The notes: generated from the sequence alone by a model not told the origin. A stretch of DNA of 11,036 bases from an uncultured Methanobrevibacter sp. (GCA_946611495.1 CAMODR010000016.1:1-11036); one strand, 5' to 3'. Positions 1 through 6,525 are shown, numbered from the stretch's first letter. Numbers and translations are program-made.

Positions 1-3000
1 AGTAGAATTACCAACATCAACAGGAACAGTCACATTAGTAACATTCTCAACAGGACTAGTAGAATTACCAACATCAACAGGATCAGTCACATTACCAGCA
101 CCATTACCATTACCACCAACATCAACAGGATCAGTCACATTACCAGTGCTGTTGCCGGTAGAATTATCATCAGTTACTGTTGAATTGACATCTGTAATAT
201 TTTTAATGATATCTTCTGCCAATTTCTGCAAATCTTTAAGGACCCTATCAAAGTATTCATCATCATAAAATCCGGACCCATCATTATATTTAATATCCCT
301 ATTTACTTTAGGAATATCTTTAGAAGCATCATACTTTATGTCAACATTAGAATCATATTGGTCTTTTATAATAGTAAAATCATTAGGAGTTTTTTTGTGA
401 TTTTCAACATAATAATCCAAATCTTCATAGACATCATCCTGATGTTCATAAATTGTATTATTATAATATTTAGCCCAGTCTCCATTTTGACCAATGATAT
501 TCTCAGAGCCATCAGTATTATTGAAAACATTATTGGAAACAGTAGTATTAGAATATCCCAGATACATTGCACTTCCATTAGGAGCTACATTATCTTGGAA
601 ATAATTATTGTCAATTAAGTTATCATAACTACATAGAGTTGAAATAGCGCCCCCACTTTTCAAAGCAGTGTTATTAATAAAACTGTTGTTAGAAACAATG
701 GAATGATAACCAATGTTACTAATAGCACCACCAGTGAAACCAGAATTATTCACAAATATATTATTAGTCACTATAGAATTATCCGGAACATAGGCAAGCG
801 CCCCCCAATGACTATCATATGCATTGTTTTCAAAATAGTTTCCAGCAATATTCCAATTTGAGTTTCGAGTTCCTCCAAAAGAATAAATGGCACTTGATTC
901 ATGGTTTTTAAAGGTATTATTTATTATATTAACGCTTGTAGCACCATATAAATCCAAACCATAAACATTATCTTCAAAAATATTATTAATAATATTAATA
1001 TTATTCACTAAAGAATAATGTGACCCTTCAGCAAAAATACTTATAGCCTGACCCATTTGACCTTTAAATTCTGCATTTTCCTTTTGACCTTTAAATGAAT
1101 TGTTCTCAAAGGTAACATCACTTGCATGGACATTTACAAAAGTGCCTGCAGTATCAAGAGAAGTATAGGATGTGAAATTATTTCCCACATATCTACTGCG
1201 ATTTCCAGTATCATAAACTCCAGAAGCAAGGTATGAACCAATATTTTCATTAAAAGTATTATTTTCAAAAATTGAATCATCAGTTTTGCTATAAATAGCT
1301 CCACATACAGAACTACAATTTATAAAGCTATTGTTAAAAACATGCAAGCCTCTTCCGCTTAAGGGACATGAGATAGCCCCTCCATAAGTTTTAGTACCAA
1401 CCATAATAATATTGGCATAATTATTAATTTGAGCAGAATCATTGATAAATCGGTTGTTGGAAATTACACAACCGTTAGCATTGTTTGTATTTATAGCTCC
1501 ACCATAAGAGTAATTCAAAGGACCTGTTGCTCCATCATCACGAATTTCAACATAATTATTGAAAAAGTCAGATGACTCTATAGAAAGACCTTCTGCATTA
1601 TTTTGAATAGCTCCACCAGAAACCATACCATTTCTCTTTTTACTAAGGTCTCTTACATAATTAGATTCGAAAACACAGGACTTGACACTTAAATTAGACC
1701 CATTATTATAAATAGCACCTCCAGAAACGGGAGTTTCAAGAGCCACAGCGATATTATCAACAAAAACACAATTCCGAATAATAGAATTATTTCCTAAATT
1801 AAATATAGCTCCACCAGATTCGTTAACACGATTTCCTTCAAAATAAGAATTATCAACAAACAAACTTGCAGTTGCATAAATAGCAGCACCGGACATTGCA
1901 GAATTATTTAAAAAACTGCAATAGGATATATTCAAATTAGATCTTGAAAAAATCACAGCCCCATAAGAATTATAATCAATATCAGAAATATTACCTTCAG
2001 AAGAAATTTCAGAAGAATCAATTAGCTTATAATCCAATAAATCTCCACATGTGAAGTTTATGCCACGAATAGTTATATCCAAACCTTCGGAAATATTAAA
2101 GAACCTTCCATAATTTGAAGCATTTAAAACAACATCACCAAAAATTGATGCAATAGTTAAACTTTTATCAACATTTATATTAGTATTTCCCTCAGATGAA
2201 TAAGTTCCATTATGAATATAAATGATTGAACCGTCATTTACTTCTGAAATAGCCTTAGATAAAGTTTTAAATGGATTATCTATAGTTCCATCACCAGATA
2301 TGTCATCCCCATCAAGACTAATATGAATTGCATTTGGATCCAATTCATTAATAGTCACATAAGATATTGCACTGCTATTTAAATGATACTTATCTGAAAA
2401 ACTTAAATTAACATTATAAATTCCTGGAGCATAAGGAAGCTCAAAAAGAATTTGGCCATTAGAGTCAGTGGTCAAATTATATTTTTCACCTAAGACACTA
2501 ACAACAATTGTTTTATTAGGCAGAGGATTTAAATTAATGTCCTTCAAATAAGCAACAAGATTAGTTGAACTTCCATAGTCCTTAGTAACATTATTTACAA
2601 CAATTATAGTGGGTTTATCTAAAATCGCTATACGAACTGTTCTTTTTGAACCATAATAATAATTTTCTGAAAAGCGAATAGTAGCATTATATTGACCAGG
2701 ATTTAAGTTAATAGGCAATTCCACCTTACCCTCCTCATCAGAAATAAGAGTGTAAGTTCGGCCCTTAAGTGAAATGTCTACAGACTTATTTGCTAAAGGG
2801 TAAGAATTCCCATCATCCAAATACGCTATCAGAGAACTATCATCATTGTAATATTTTATAAGATTATATGATGTAATGTTTGTAGGCATTGTCAATACTT
2901 CAAAGTTGATTAATTTGCTTGAAGGCAAATATTCATAATCCCCTGCAAAGTTAACAACAGCTGCATATTTGCCTGGAATTAAATTAATATCAAAAACAAC

Positions 3001-3501
3001 AATACCATATTCATCAGAACTTGTCAGATAAGTATTTCCTAAAATATTAACTGTCACATCTTTATTGGCCAATGGACTAAAATAAGTAGCATCTTTTAAA
3101 TACGCCACTAATTTAGTGTAATTCCTATAGTACTTTATAAAGTCGTCTCCTTCTATAATAGACTCTTTAGAAGGAGCAGATAATGCTGAACTTGATAAAT
3201 AATTTTCTTTTGGATGTGAAATCATATCTTCATAATAATTCAAGCCATCTCCATAATTCAAGCCATCTCCATAATTCAAACCAAAATAACTATTTTGATT
3301 AAGACCCTCATTTTTAGAAATATTAATATCGGATTTTTTATCAATCATTAGATTATCGGTTTCAGATACATTATTAAATGAATTTAATAATGAGGAATCA
3401 TCTAAAGCAGAATTTGAAATATCTTCCGCTGAAACAATATTTATAGATCCTATAAGTAATAATACAATAAGAAATAAAAAAATATTATAAGATTTTCCCA
3501 T
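1..3501 (-). CDS. Adhesin-like secreted surface protein, 3' end outside the window
   Basis: I read 1,167 codons without a stop from an ATG at 3501-3499 to the window edge, so the C-terminus is missing. Residues 1-25 form a signal peptide (short basic start, hydrophobic core, VSA then ED). Residues 26-120 are polar and include a tandem NYGDGL. Three Ig-like repeats follow at about 121-201, 208-290 and 298-383, each with a LVAYL-like strand, a P-L-A/P-N-K turn and a late PG-Y strand. From about 387 the motif GDGTIDNPFKTL opens a right-handed beta-helix running to about 1014, rich in NN-x-F, GGAI and N-x-S/T sequons. Then come an acidic helical stretch and a V-T-D-P-V-D-V-G repeat linker. It is probably exported, perhaps glycosylated, and displayed at the cell surface for adhesion or syntrophic contact. 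No catalytic motif is visible. The anchor, if any, lies outside the window. Confidence 0.85.
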   Translation of the reverse strand, partial: MGKSYNIFLFLIVLLLIGSINIVSAEDISNSALDDSSLLNSFNNVSETDNLMIDKKSDINISKNEGLNQNSYFGLNYGDGLNYGDGLNYYEDMISHPKENYLSSSALSAPSKESIIEGDDFIKYYRNYTKLVAYLKDATYFSPLANKDVTVNILGNTYLTSSDEYGIVVFDINLIPGKYAAVVNFAGDYEYLPSSKLINFEVLTMPTNITSYNLIKYYNDDSSLIAYLDDGNSYPLANKSVDISLKGRTYTLISDEEGKVELPINLNPGQYNATIRFSENYYYGSKRTVRIAILDKPTIIVVNNVTKDYGSSTNLVAYLKDINLNPLPNKTIVVSVLGEKYNLTTDSNGQILFELPYAPGIYNVNLSFSDKYHLNSSAISYVTINELDPNAIHISLDGDDISGDGTIDNPFKTLSKAISEVNDGSIIYIHNGTYSSEGNTNINVDKSLTIASIFGDVVLNASNYGRFFNISEGLDITIRGINFTCGDLLDYKLIDSSEISSEGNISDIDYNSYGAVIFSRSNLNISYCSFLNNSAMSGAAIYATASLFVDNSYFEGNRVNESGGAIFNLGNNSIIRNCVFVDNIAVALETPVSGGAIYNNGSNLSVKSCVFESNYVRDLSKKRNGMVSGGAIQNNAEGLSIESSDFFNNYVEIRDDGATGPLNYSYGGAINTNNANGCVISNNRFINDSAQINNYANIIMVGTKTYGGAISCPLSGRGLHVFNNSFINCSSVCGAIYSKTDDSIFENNTFNENIGSYLASGVYDTGNRSRYVGNNFTSYTSLDTAGTFVNVHASDVTFENNSFKGQKENAEFKGQMGQAISIFAEGSHYSLVNNINIINNIFEDNVYGLDLYGATSVNIINNTFKNHESSAIYSFGGTRNSNWNIAGNYFENNAYDSHWGALAYVPDNSIVTNNIFVNNSGFTGGAISNIGYHSIVSNNSFINNTALKSGGAISTLCSYDNLIDNNYFQDNVAPNGSAMYLGYSNTTVSNNVFNNTDGSENIIGQNGDWAKYYNNTIYEHQDDVYEDLDYYVENHKKTPNDFTIIKDQYDSNVDIKYDASKDIPKVNRDIKYNDGSGFYDDEYFDRVLKDLQKLAEDIIKNITDVNSTVTDDNSTGNSTGNVTDPVDVGGNGNGAGNVTDPVDVGNSTSPVENVTNVTVPVDVGNST

Positions 3502-3504
3502 ATT

Positions 3505-3510
3505 CTCACC
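3505..3510 (-). promoter_or_regulatory. Ribosome binding site of the adhesin gene
   Basis: GGTGAG lies 3 nt before the ATG. It matches the downstream half of the archaeal Shine-Dalgarno sequence (AGGAGGTGAT). leuS uses the same register (GGTGAT, 3 nt, GTG) and the radical SAM gene a weaker version (GTGAT, 3 nt, ATG). This supports 3501 as the start. Confidence 0.6.
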
Positions 3511-3524
3511 AATAAGATAATTGC

Positions 3525-3556
3525 ATATTTCAATATTCTTATATTTCAATATTCTT
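3525..3556 (-). repeat. Perfect 16-bp tandem duplication in the adhesin leader/promoter
   Basis: The 16-mer ATATTTCAATATTCTT occurs at 3525-3540 and again, unchanged and abutting, at 3541-3556. It lies 24-55 bp upstream of the adhesin ATG, close to where transcription would begin if the TATA-like sequence at about 3574-3582 is used. It could be a duplicated operator or a slippage product. Confidence 0.7.
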
Positions 3557-3573
3557 TAATAGTTAATAAATTT

Positions 3574-3582
3574 TATAATAAA
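3574..3582 (-). promoter_or_regulatory. Candidate TATA box of the adhesin gene
   Basis: On the minus strand an ATTATAAAAT-like sequence lies about 75-85 nt upstream of the adhesin ATG. An archaeal start site about 25 nt downstream would fall within or beside the 16-bp duplication. In such AT-rich DNA, TATA-like strings are common, so this is only the best candidate. Confidence 0.3.
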
Positions 3583-3656
3583 ACCAAATTATTAATAAAT
3601 CATAAGTTATTTCTGAAGACAACTAATAATAAAAATTAATTTTCATCCAATAAAGT

Positions 3657-3788
3657 AAATTTGGGCCTGTTGAAAGTCTTTTTAGAAAATTTGAAAATTT
3701 AAACTATTCAAACAATCCATTAAACTATTCTAATTTAACACTTTAATAAAATTTATAATTATTAAACAGATTCAACAAAACCAAATTT
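3657..3788. mobile_element. Possible MITE-like element with imperfect inverted ends
   Basis: The left end AAATTTGGGCCTGTTGAA (3657-3674) and the right end TTCAACAAAACCAAATTT (3771-3788) are inverted repeats matching at 15 of 18 positions. They bound 132 bp that has no reading frame of note. The size and structure fit a miniature inverted-repeat element or the collapsed ends of an insertion sequence. No clear target duplication is visible and I cannot assign a family. Confidence 0.35.
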
Positions 3789-3832
3789 TTAATAAAAATC
3801 AACACCATTTGATTTTATAACAAATATAATTT

Positions 3833-3857
3833 ACTAACTATTTAAAATATAGTTAGT
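3833..3857. repeat. Perfect 9-bp inverted repeat (hairpin)
   Basis: ACTAACTAT (3833-3841) and ATAGTTAGT (3849-3857) are perfect complements separated by TTAAAAT. No T-run follows directly on the plus strand, so it is not an obvious terminator. A TATA-like GTTATATAAAT follows at about 3861-3871. Function unknown. Confidence 0.5.
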
Positions 3858-3868
3858 GATGTTATATA

Positions 3869-3894
3869 AATATTACTATGTAATATTACTATGT
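3869..3894. repeat. Perfect 13-bp tandem duplication
   Basis: AATATTACTATGT occurs at 3869-3881 and again directly abutting at 3882-3894. It lies 11 bp after the hairpin at 3833-3857. No gene starts nearby, so it may mark an abandoned promoter or an excision scar. Confidence 0.6.
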
Positions 3895-4041
3895 GACCAA
3901 TAAGATGATTAATTGTAAGCATAGTATTTTATCTAACCACAAAGTGGCATCTAATTTCATGAAACCATTATATGATTTAAAGTCAAAACATATTAAACAA
4001 ATATAATATTGCGTTAGTTTCCATTTTAATCCATACCATCA

Positions 4042-4225
4042 CTTCAAACAATTCAACTTTTTGAAGAAATTTTAAAAGAATTAAATATGGTTTGGGACAT
4101 TAAAATTTTAGTGCAAACATTTATTTCTTTTAAATAACTTTAAATTTATTTTCTCAGGAACTAAAGAAGATGAATTATTAAGAAAAAGACTTTATCAATT
4201 TAATAAAGACTGTTACCCACTATAA
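4042..4225 (+). pseudogene. Possible decayed coding sequence
   Basis: Two short open stretches in different frames read like ordinary protein. Positions 4042-4134 give a stretch containing LFEEILKELNMVWDIKI, ending at TAA 4135-4137. Positions 4139-4222 give one containing KEDELLRKRLYQFNKDC, ending at TAA 4223-4225. There is no start codon or ribosome binding site, and more such fragments may continue to about 4420. This could be an old gene, perhaps a transposase, broken by frameshifts and stops. It could equally be chance in AT-rich DNA, and I recognise no family. Confidence 0.2.
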
Positions 4226-4498
4226 AACCATATTATGATGGTTAGATGTGAAAACTTTTTTCAAAGACATTTCCAAGGGCTTCACATAAAAAAGAAAAAT
4301 TACTTCTAATTTTATATATCCTCGGATACTTTTTAAAGAAAACAAAAACTTACGAGAAAAAAGTAATAAACAGTCTATCATCAAGACTATAAATTAGTAT
4401 CAAAAGAAAACATGCAGTCCTTGAAAATTTTTAAATTTCATATGACCCCAATAAATAAAAATAAATAAAATTGATATAAAAAGTAAAAAGTAAAAAGC

Positions 4499-4600
4499 TA
4501 ACAAACATATAAAAAAAAGCTAATAACTATATTAAAAAGCTAATAACTATATTAAAAAGCTAATAACTATATTAAAAAGCTAACAACTATAATAAAAAGA
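4499..4600. repeat. 20-bp tandem repeat upstream of tag
   Basis: The unit TAATAACTATATTAAAAAGC is present exactly three times (4521-4540, 4541-4560, 4561-4580), followed by a diverged copy (4581-4600). A degenerate 22-nt version precedes it (4499-4520). The copies abut without spacers, so this is not a CRISPR. The array ends 36 bp before the tag start codon and each unit holds a TATA-like ACTATATTAAAA, so it may overlap the tag promoter. Confidence 0.85.
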
Positions 4601-4610
4601 TTATAAATAA
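4600..4610 (+). promoter_or_regulatory. Candidate TATA box of the tag operon
   Basis: ATTATAAATAA lies 27-37 nt before the tag ATG, just after the tandem repeat. A start site about 25 nt downstream would give an almost leaderless transcript, which sits poorly with the strong ribosome binding site at 4625-4630. The TATA-like units inside the repeat are therefore alternatives. Confidence 0.3.
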
Positions 4611-4636
4611 CCAATAGTTAAAAAAGGAGAGATTAC

Positions 4637-5194
4637 ATGATTAAACGTTGTAAATGGGCAGAGAATGTAGAAGAAATTTATACAAAGTACCATGATAAGG
4701 AATGGGGAACTCCTACTTACGATGACCAAGAACTATTTGAAATGCTTGTTCTTGAATCATTTCAAGCAGGACTTGCTTGGATAACAATTCTTAAGAAAAG
4801 AGAGAACTTTAAAGAAGCCTTTGATAACTTCGACATTGAAAAGGTAAGCAAATACGATGAAGACAAGGTAGAAGAGCTAAGAAACAATGCAGGAATAATC
4901 AGACATAAGGGAAAAATCAACGCTGCAATAAACAATGCAAATGTTTTTATAGAAATCCAGAATGAATTCGGCTCATTTTCCAATTACATTTGGGGATTTA
5001 CAGACAATAAAATACTAAAGGACACAGAAGAAAACTACTTGACCAATTCCCCATTATCAGACAAAATAGCTAAAGACCTTAAAAAAAGAGGAATGAAGTT
5101 TGTAGGCACCACTATAATCTATTCATATTTAGAGGCAATAGGAATAATTAACAATCACGTTCATGAATGCTTTAAATATGAAGAACAAGAATGA
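4637..5194 (+). CDS. tag: DNA-3-methyladenine glycosylase I
   Basis: This base-excision repair enzyme removes 3-methyladenine from alkylated DNA by cutting the N-glycosidic bond. The 185-residue product has the usual Tag length and its signatures: RCKW at the N-terminus, YHDKEWG (residues 18-24), then LESFQAGLAWITILKKR (39-55). Glu40 and Trp48 match the base-recognition residues Glu38 and Trp46 of the E. coli enzyme. Zinc-knot ligands are all present: Cys5 and His19 near the start, His174 and Cys178 in HVHEC near the end. AGGAGA at 4625-4630 lies 6 nt before the ATG. The next gene begins 30 bp downstream on the same strand, so the two are probably co-transcribed. Tag is best known from bacteria, so transfer into this archaeon is plausible but not shown here. 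Confidence 0.96.
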   Translation: MIKRCKWAENVEEIYTKYHDKEWGTPTYDDQELFEMLVLESFQAGLAWITILKKRENFKEAFDNFDIEKVSKYDEDKVEELRNNAGIIRHKGKINAAINNANVFIEIQNEFGSFSNYIWGFTDNKILKDTEENYLTNSPLSDKIAKDLKKRGMKFVGTTIIYSYLEAIGIINNHVHECFKYEEQE

Positions 5195-5211
5195 TATTTT
5201 TAATATCGTTT

Positions 5212-5218
5212 AAGGAGG
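5212..5218 (+). promoter_or_regulatory. Ribosome binding site of the DUF2115-like gene
   Basis: AAGGAGG lies 6 nt before the ATG at 5225 in the 30-bp gap after tag. It fixes the start and supports translation from a shared transcript. A small inverted repeat GATATT-TTT-AATATC (5193-5207) overlaps the tag stop codon and is too weak to call a terminator. Confidence 0.75.
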
Positions 5219-5224
5219 CATTAT

Positions 5225-5701
5225 ATGAAATCATCTGAATTGTTGGAAGAAATTAAAATAAGCATACAAGAATACGATATAAACAAAATCAAAATTAAAT
5301 TAGAAGATGATGAGATTAATCCAATATCCAAACAAGTTTCTCTCTTTAATCTAAAAAATTATGATGAAATTCTTTCTAAAACTATAGAAAAGGACAATGA
5401 TGATGAAATAAGCAATGAGGAAATAGAATCAATGAAAAATGAAATCGATTTGTTCTTCAAGGGATGTTCACCAGAAAGTGAAGAGTCATTTAAAAAGTTC
5501 ATCGAATCCATTTGCTTATATTTAAGTCTAATAGCTAAAAAGCCATTACACCCTGTTGGCATAGATTTTGGAGATGATGAGACTGTCCATGAAGATATAA
5601 GAAATAATAAAACAGTCTACATCTGCGACAAAAAGGAATTCTTTAAAAATCAGTCTAAAGATTACTGCACATGCAATTATTGCATATGTGAATCCAAATG
5701 A
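5225..5701 (+). CDS. DUF2115 (UPF0305)-like protein with cysteine-rich tail
   Basis: This is a 158-residue acidic, mostly helical protein without signal peptide or membrane segment. Residues 91-116, with YLSLIAKKPLHPVGIDFG near the end, followed by a Y-x-C and a cysteine cluster, are what I recall of DUF2115/UPF0305, a family found mainly in methanogens with no known function. Cysteines at 134, 148, 150, 153 and 155 make a C-x(13)-C-x-C-x2-C-x-C arrangement that could bind zinc or an iron-sulfur cluster. The CTCNYCIC tail is denser in cysteine than the plain C-x-x-C I would expect. The gene lies 30 bp behind tag with its own strong ribosome binding site, so the two probably form an operon. 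Whether that means a role in DNA damage or stress is a guess. The family call rests on remembered motifs. Confidence 0.75.
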   Translation: MKSSELLEEIKISIQEYDINKIKIKLEDDEINPISKQVSLFNLKNYDEILSKTIEKDNDDEISNEEIESMKNEIDLFFKGCSPESEESFKKFIESICLYLSLIAKKPLHPVGIDFGDDETVHEDIRNNKTVYICDKKEFFKNQSKDYCTCNYCICESK

Positions 5702-5997
5702 CTTGAAAATACATAAAAGTTAAAAAATAAGTAAAAATAAGTAAATAAAGATAAAAAAATCTTAAAAAACCAAATATGATAAATAAAAGAAAAAAATTAA
5801 ATATAAATGAATAAATAAAAAAAGAATCAGATAGAAATAAATAAAAGAAAAAAGAATTAAATATAAATGAATAAATAAAAAAAGAATCAGATAGAAATGA
5901 ATAAAAGAAAAAAGAATTAAATATAAATGAATAAATGAAAAAAGAATTAAATATAAATGAATAAATGAAAAAAGAAGTGAAAAAATAAAAAACTTAG
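5702..5997. other. A-rich convergent intergenic region, no gene
   Basis: This stretch lies between the ends of two converging genes (DUF2115-like on plus, SseB-like on minus). The plus strand is almost entirely A, G and T, with very few C. It is mostly minisatellite. Oligo-A tracts of 6-7 on plus are oligo-T on minus and could end transcription of the SseB-like gene. I see no T-run on the plus strand that would end the tag transcript. Confidence 0.6.
5785..5975. repeat. 60-bp minisatellite with a 30-bp sub-period
   Basis: Positions 5821-5880 and 5881-5940 are two 60-bp copies that differ at only two bases. Each has a half of the form AAAGAATTAAATATAAATGA (then ATAAAT-AAA) and a half carrying AAAGAATCAGATAGAAAT. 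A diverged half precedes them at about 5785-5820 and another AAAGAATTAAAT half follows at 5941-5970. Near identity suggests recent duplication by slippage or unequal exchange. Confidence 0.85.
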
Positions 5998-6486
5998 TTA
6001 ATGATGATGGTGATGGTGCTCATGATTACAATCAGGATCATCACATACAGCTAATCCAAATAACTCTAAACAAGCCATATAAGGAATTTCCACCATATAT
6101 TCTGTAAATGGATTTATAAGAATTCCCTCTAAGTTTCCATTATTTTCAGGATTATCATTCAATAAGTTAACAAGGTCTACACATTGAACTGCTACAGCAC
6201 ATCCAGGAACATCCAATTCATCCAATTCATCCCAATCAGTAAAGACTGGAATAAATTCGTGGCCTTCATCATCCTCAAGTTTTATTATATCAAAATCATC
6301 AATGTCATCAAAATTAAAGAAGTCATGATTCTCTCTTTTTTCAGGACAATTTTCATCAGACATCTCACAGAGGATAAACAAGTTAGAATTCATAAACTCT
6401 TCAACAAGCTTTTCCATATCCTCCTCACTTATATTTTCTGGGTCCTTTTGCATAATCTCTTTTAGTTTATTATTGTTAATCTCCAT
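5998..6486 (-). CDS. SseB-domain-like acidic protein with natural C-terminal hexahistidine tail
   Basis: This is a 162-residue, highly acidic, soluble protein. Residues 76-133, with FIPVFTDWDEL (78-88) and GILINPF (121-127), resemble the SseB N-terminal domain, a small fold named after the enterobacterial SseB protein and usually of unknown role. Residues 1-75 are an acidic helical extension with an EEFMNSNLFILC segment typical of the start of such domains. The C-terminus is unusual: Cys148 and Cys153, then H-E-H-H-H-H-H-H to the stop, a likely site for nickel, zinc or cobalt. The His codons alternate CAC and CAT, as in a natural gene. The ATG at 6486 is preceded by GAGGGGAG at 6497-6490. It is apparently monocistronic: its end faces a minisatellite, and 348 bp separate its start from the ATPase gene upstream on the same strand. 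Confidence 0.7.
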   Translation of the reverse strand: MEINNNKLKEIMQKDPENISEEDMEKLVEEFMNSNLFILCEMSDENCPEKRENHDFFNFDDIDDFDIIKLEDDEGHEFIPVFTDWDELDELDVPGCAVAVQCVDLVNLLNDNPENNGNLEGILINPFTEYMVEIPYMACLELFGLAVCDDPDCNHEHHHHHH

Positions 6487-6489
6487 AAA

Positions 6490-6497
6490 CTCCCCTC
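6490..6497 (-). promoter_or_regulatory. Ribosome binding site of the SseB-like gene
   Basis: GAGGGGAG ends 3 nt before the ATG at 6486. Counting from its GAGG part, the gap to the ATG is 7 nt, the normal register in this window. This supports the start. Confidence 0.6.
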
Positions 6498-6507
6498 AAG
6501 ACAATTA

Positions 6508-6525
6508 ATCTAAACCCCTTTAGAT
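6508..6525 (-). promoter_or_regulatory. Perfect 7-bp inverted repeat in the leader of the SseB-like gene
   Basis: On the plus strand ATCTAAA-CCCC-TTTAGAT is a perfect 7-bp inverted repeat around four C. In the transcript it would form a hairpin with a GGGG loop, 21 nt before the start codon and 10 nt before the ribosome binding site. It could be a repressor operator or an RNA hairpin. G-rich loops can resemble Shine-Dalgarno sequence, so a translational role is possible. Confidence 0.45.

Larger units (their letters stand above)
3502..4636. other. 1.1 kb gene-poor region between the adhesin gene and tag
   Basis: No intact gene is visible on either strand. From left to right it contains the adhesin promoter, an inverted-repeat-bounded element, a hairpin with a 13-bp tandem duplication, a stretch that may be decayed coding sequence, and a 20-bp tandem repeat reaching almost to tag. 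Base composition is extremely AT-rich. Such debris beside an adhesin gene suggests a region of past insertion and recombination. Confidence 0.6.

Noticed and set aside
358..618. Short open frames on either strand inside the adhesin gene
   Set aside because: They overlap the long continuous minus-strand adhesin frame and encode low-complexity Ile-rich or Met-rich peptides typical of antisense to Asn-rich coding DNA.
3936..3946. CCAC-AAA-GTGG hairpin as part of a structured RNA
   Set aside because: A four-base-pair stem is too small and no surrounding paired structure or GC-rich island supports an RNA gene.
4499..4600. CRISPR array
   Set aside because: The 20-bp units abut directly, with no unique spacers and no cas genes nearby.
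5193..5207. GATATT-TTT-AATATC inverted repeat as a terminator between tag and the DUF2115-like gene
   Set aside because: Only six AT-rich base pairs overlapping the stop codon, no T-run after it, and a ribosome binding site follows at once.
6184..6465. 93-codon plus-strand frame opposite the SseB-like gene
   Set aside because: No ribosome binding site, and it is a shadow of a frame with recognisable domain motifs and its own promoter and ribosome binding site.
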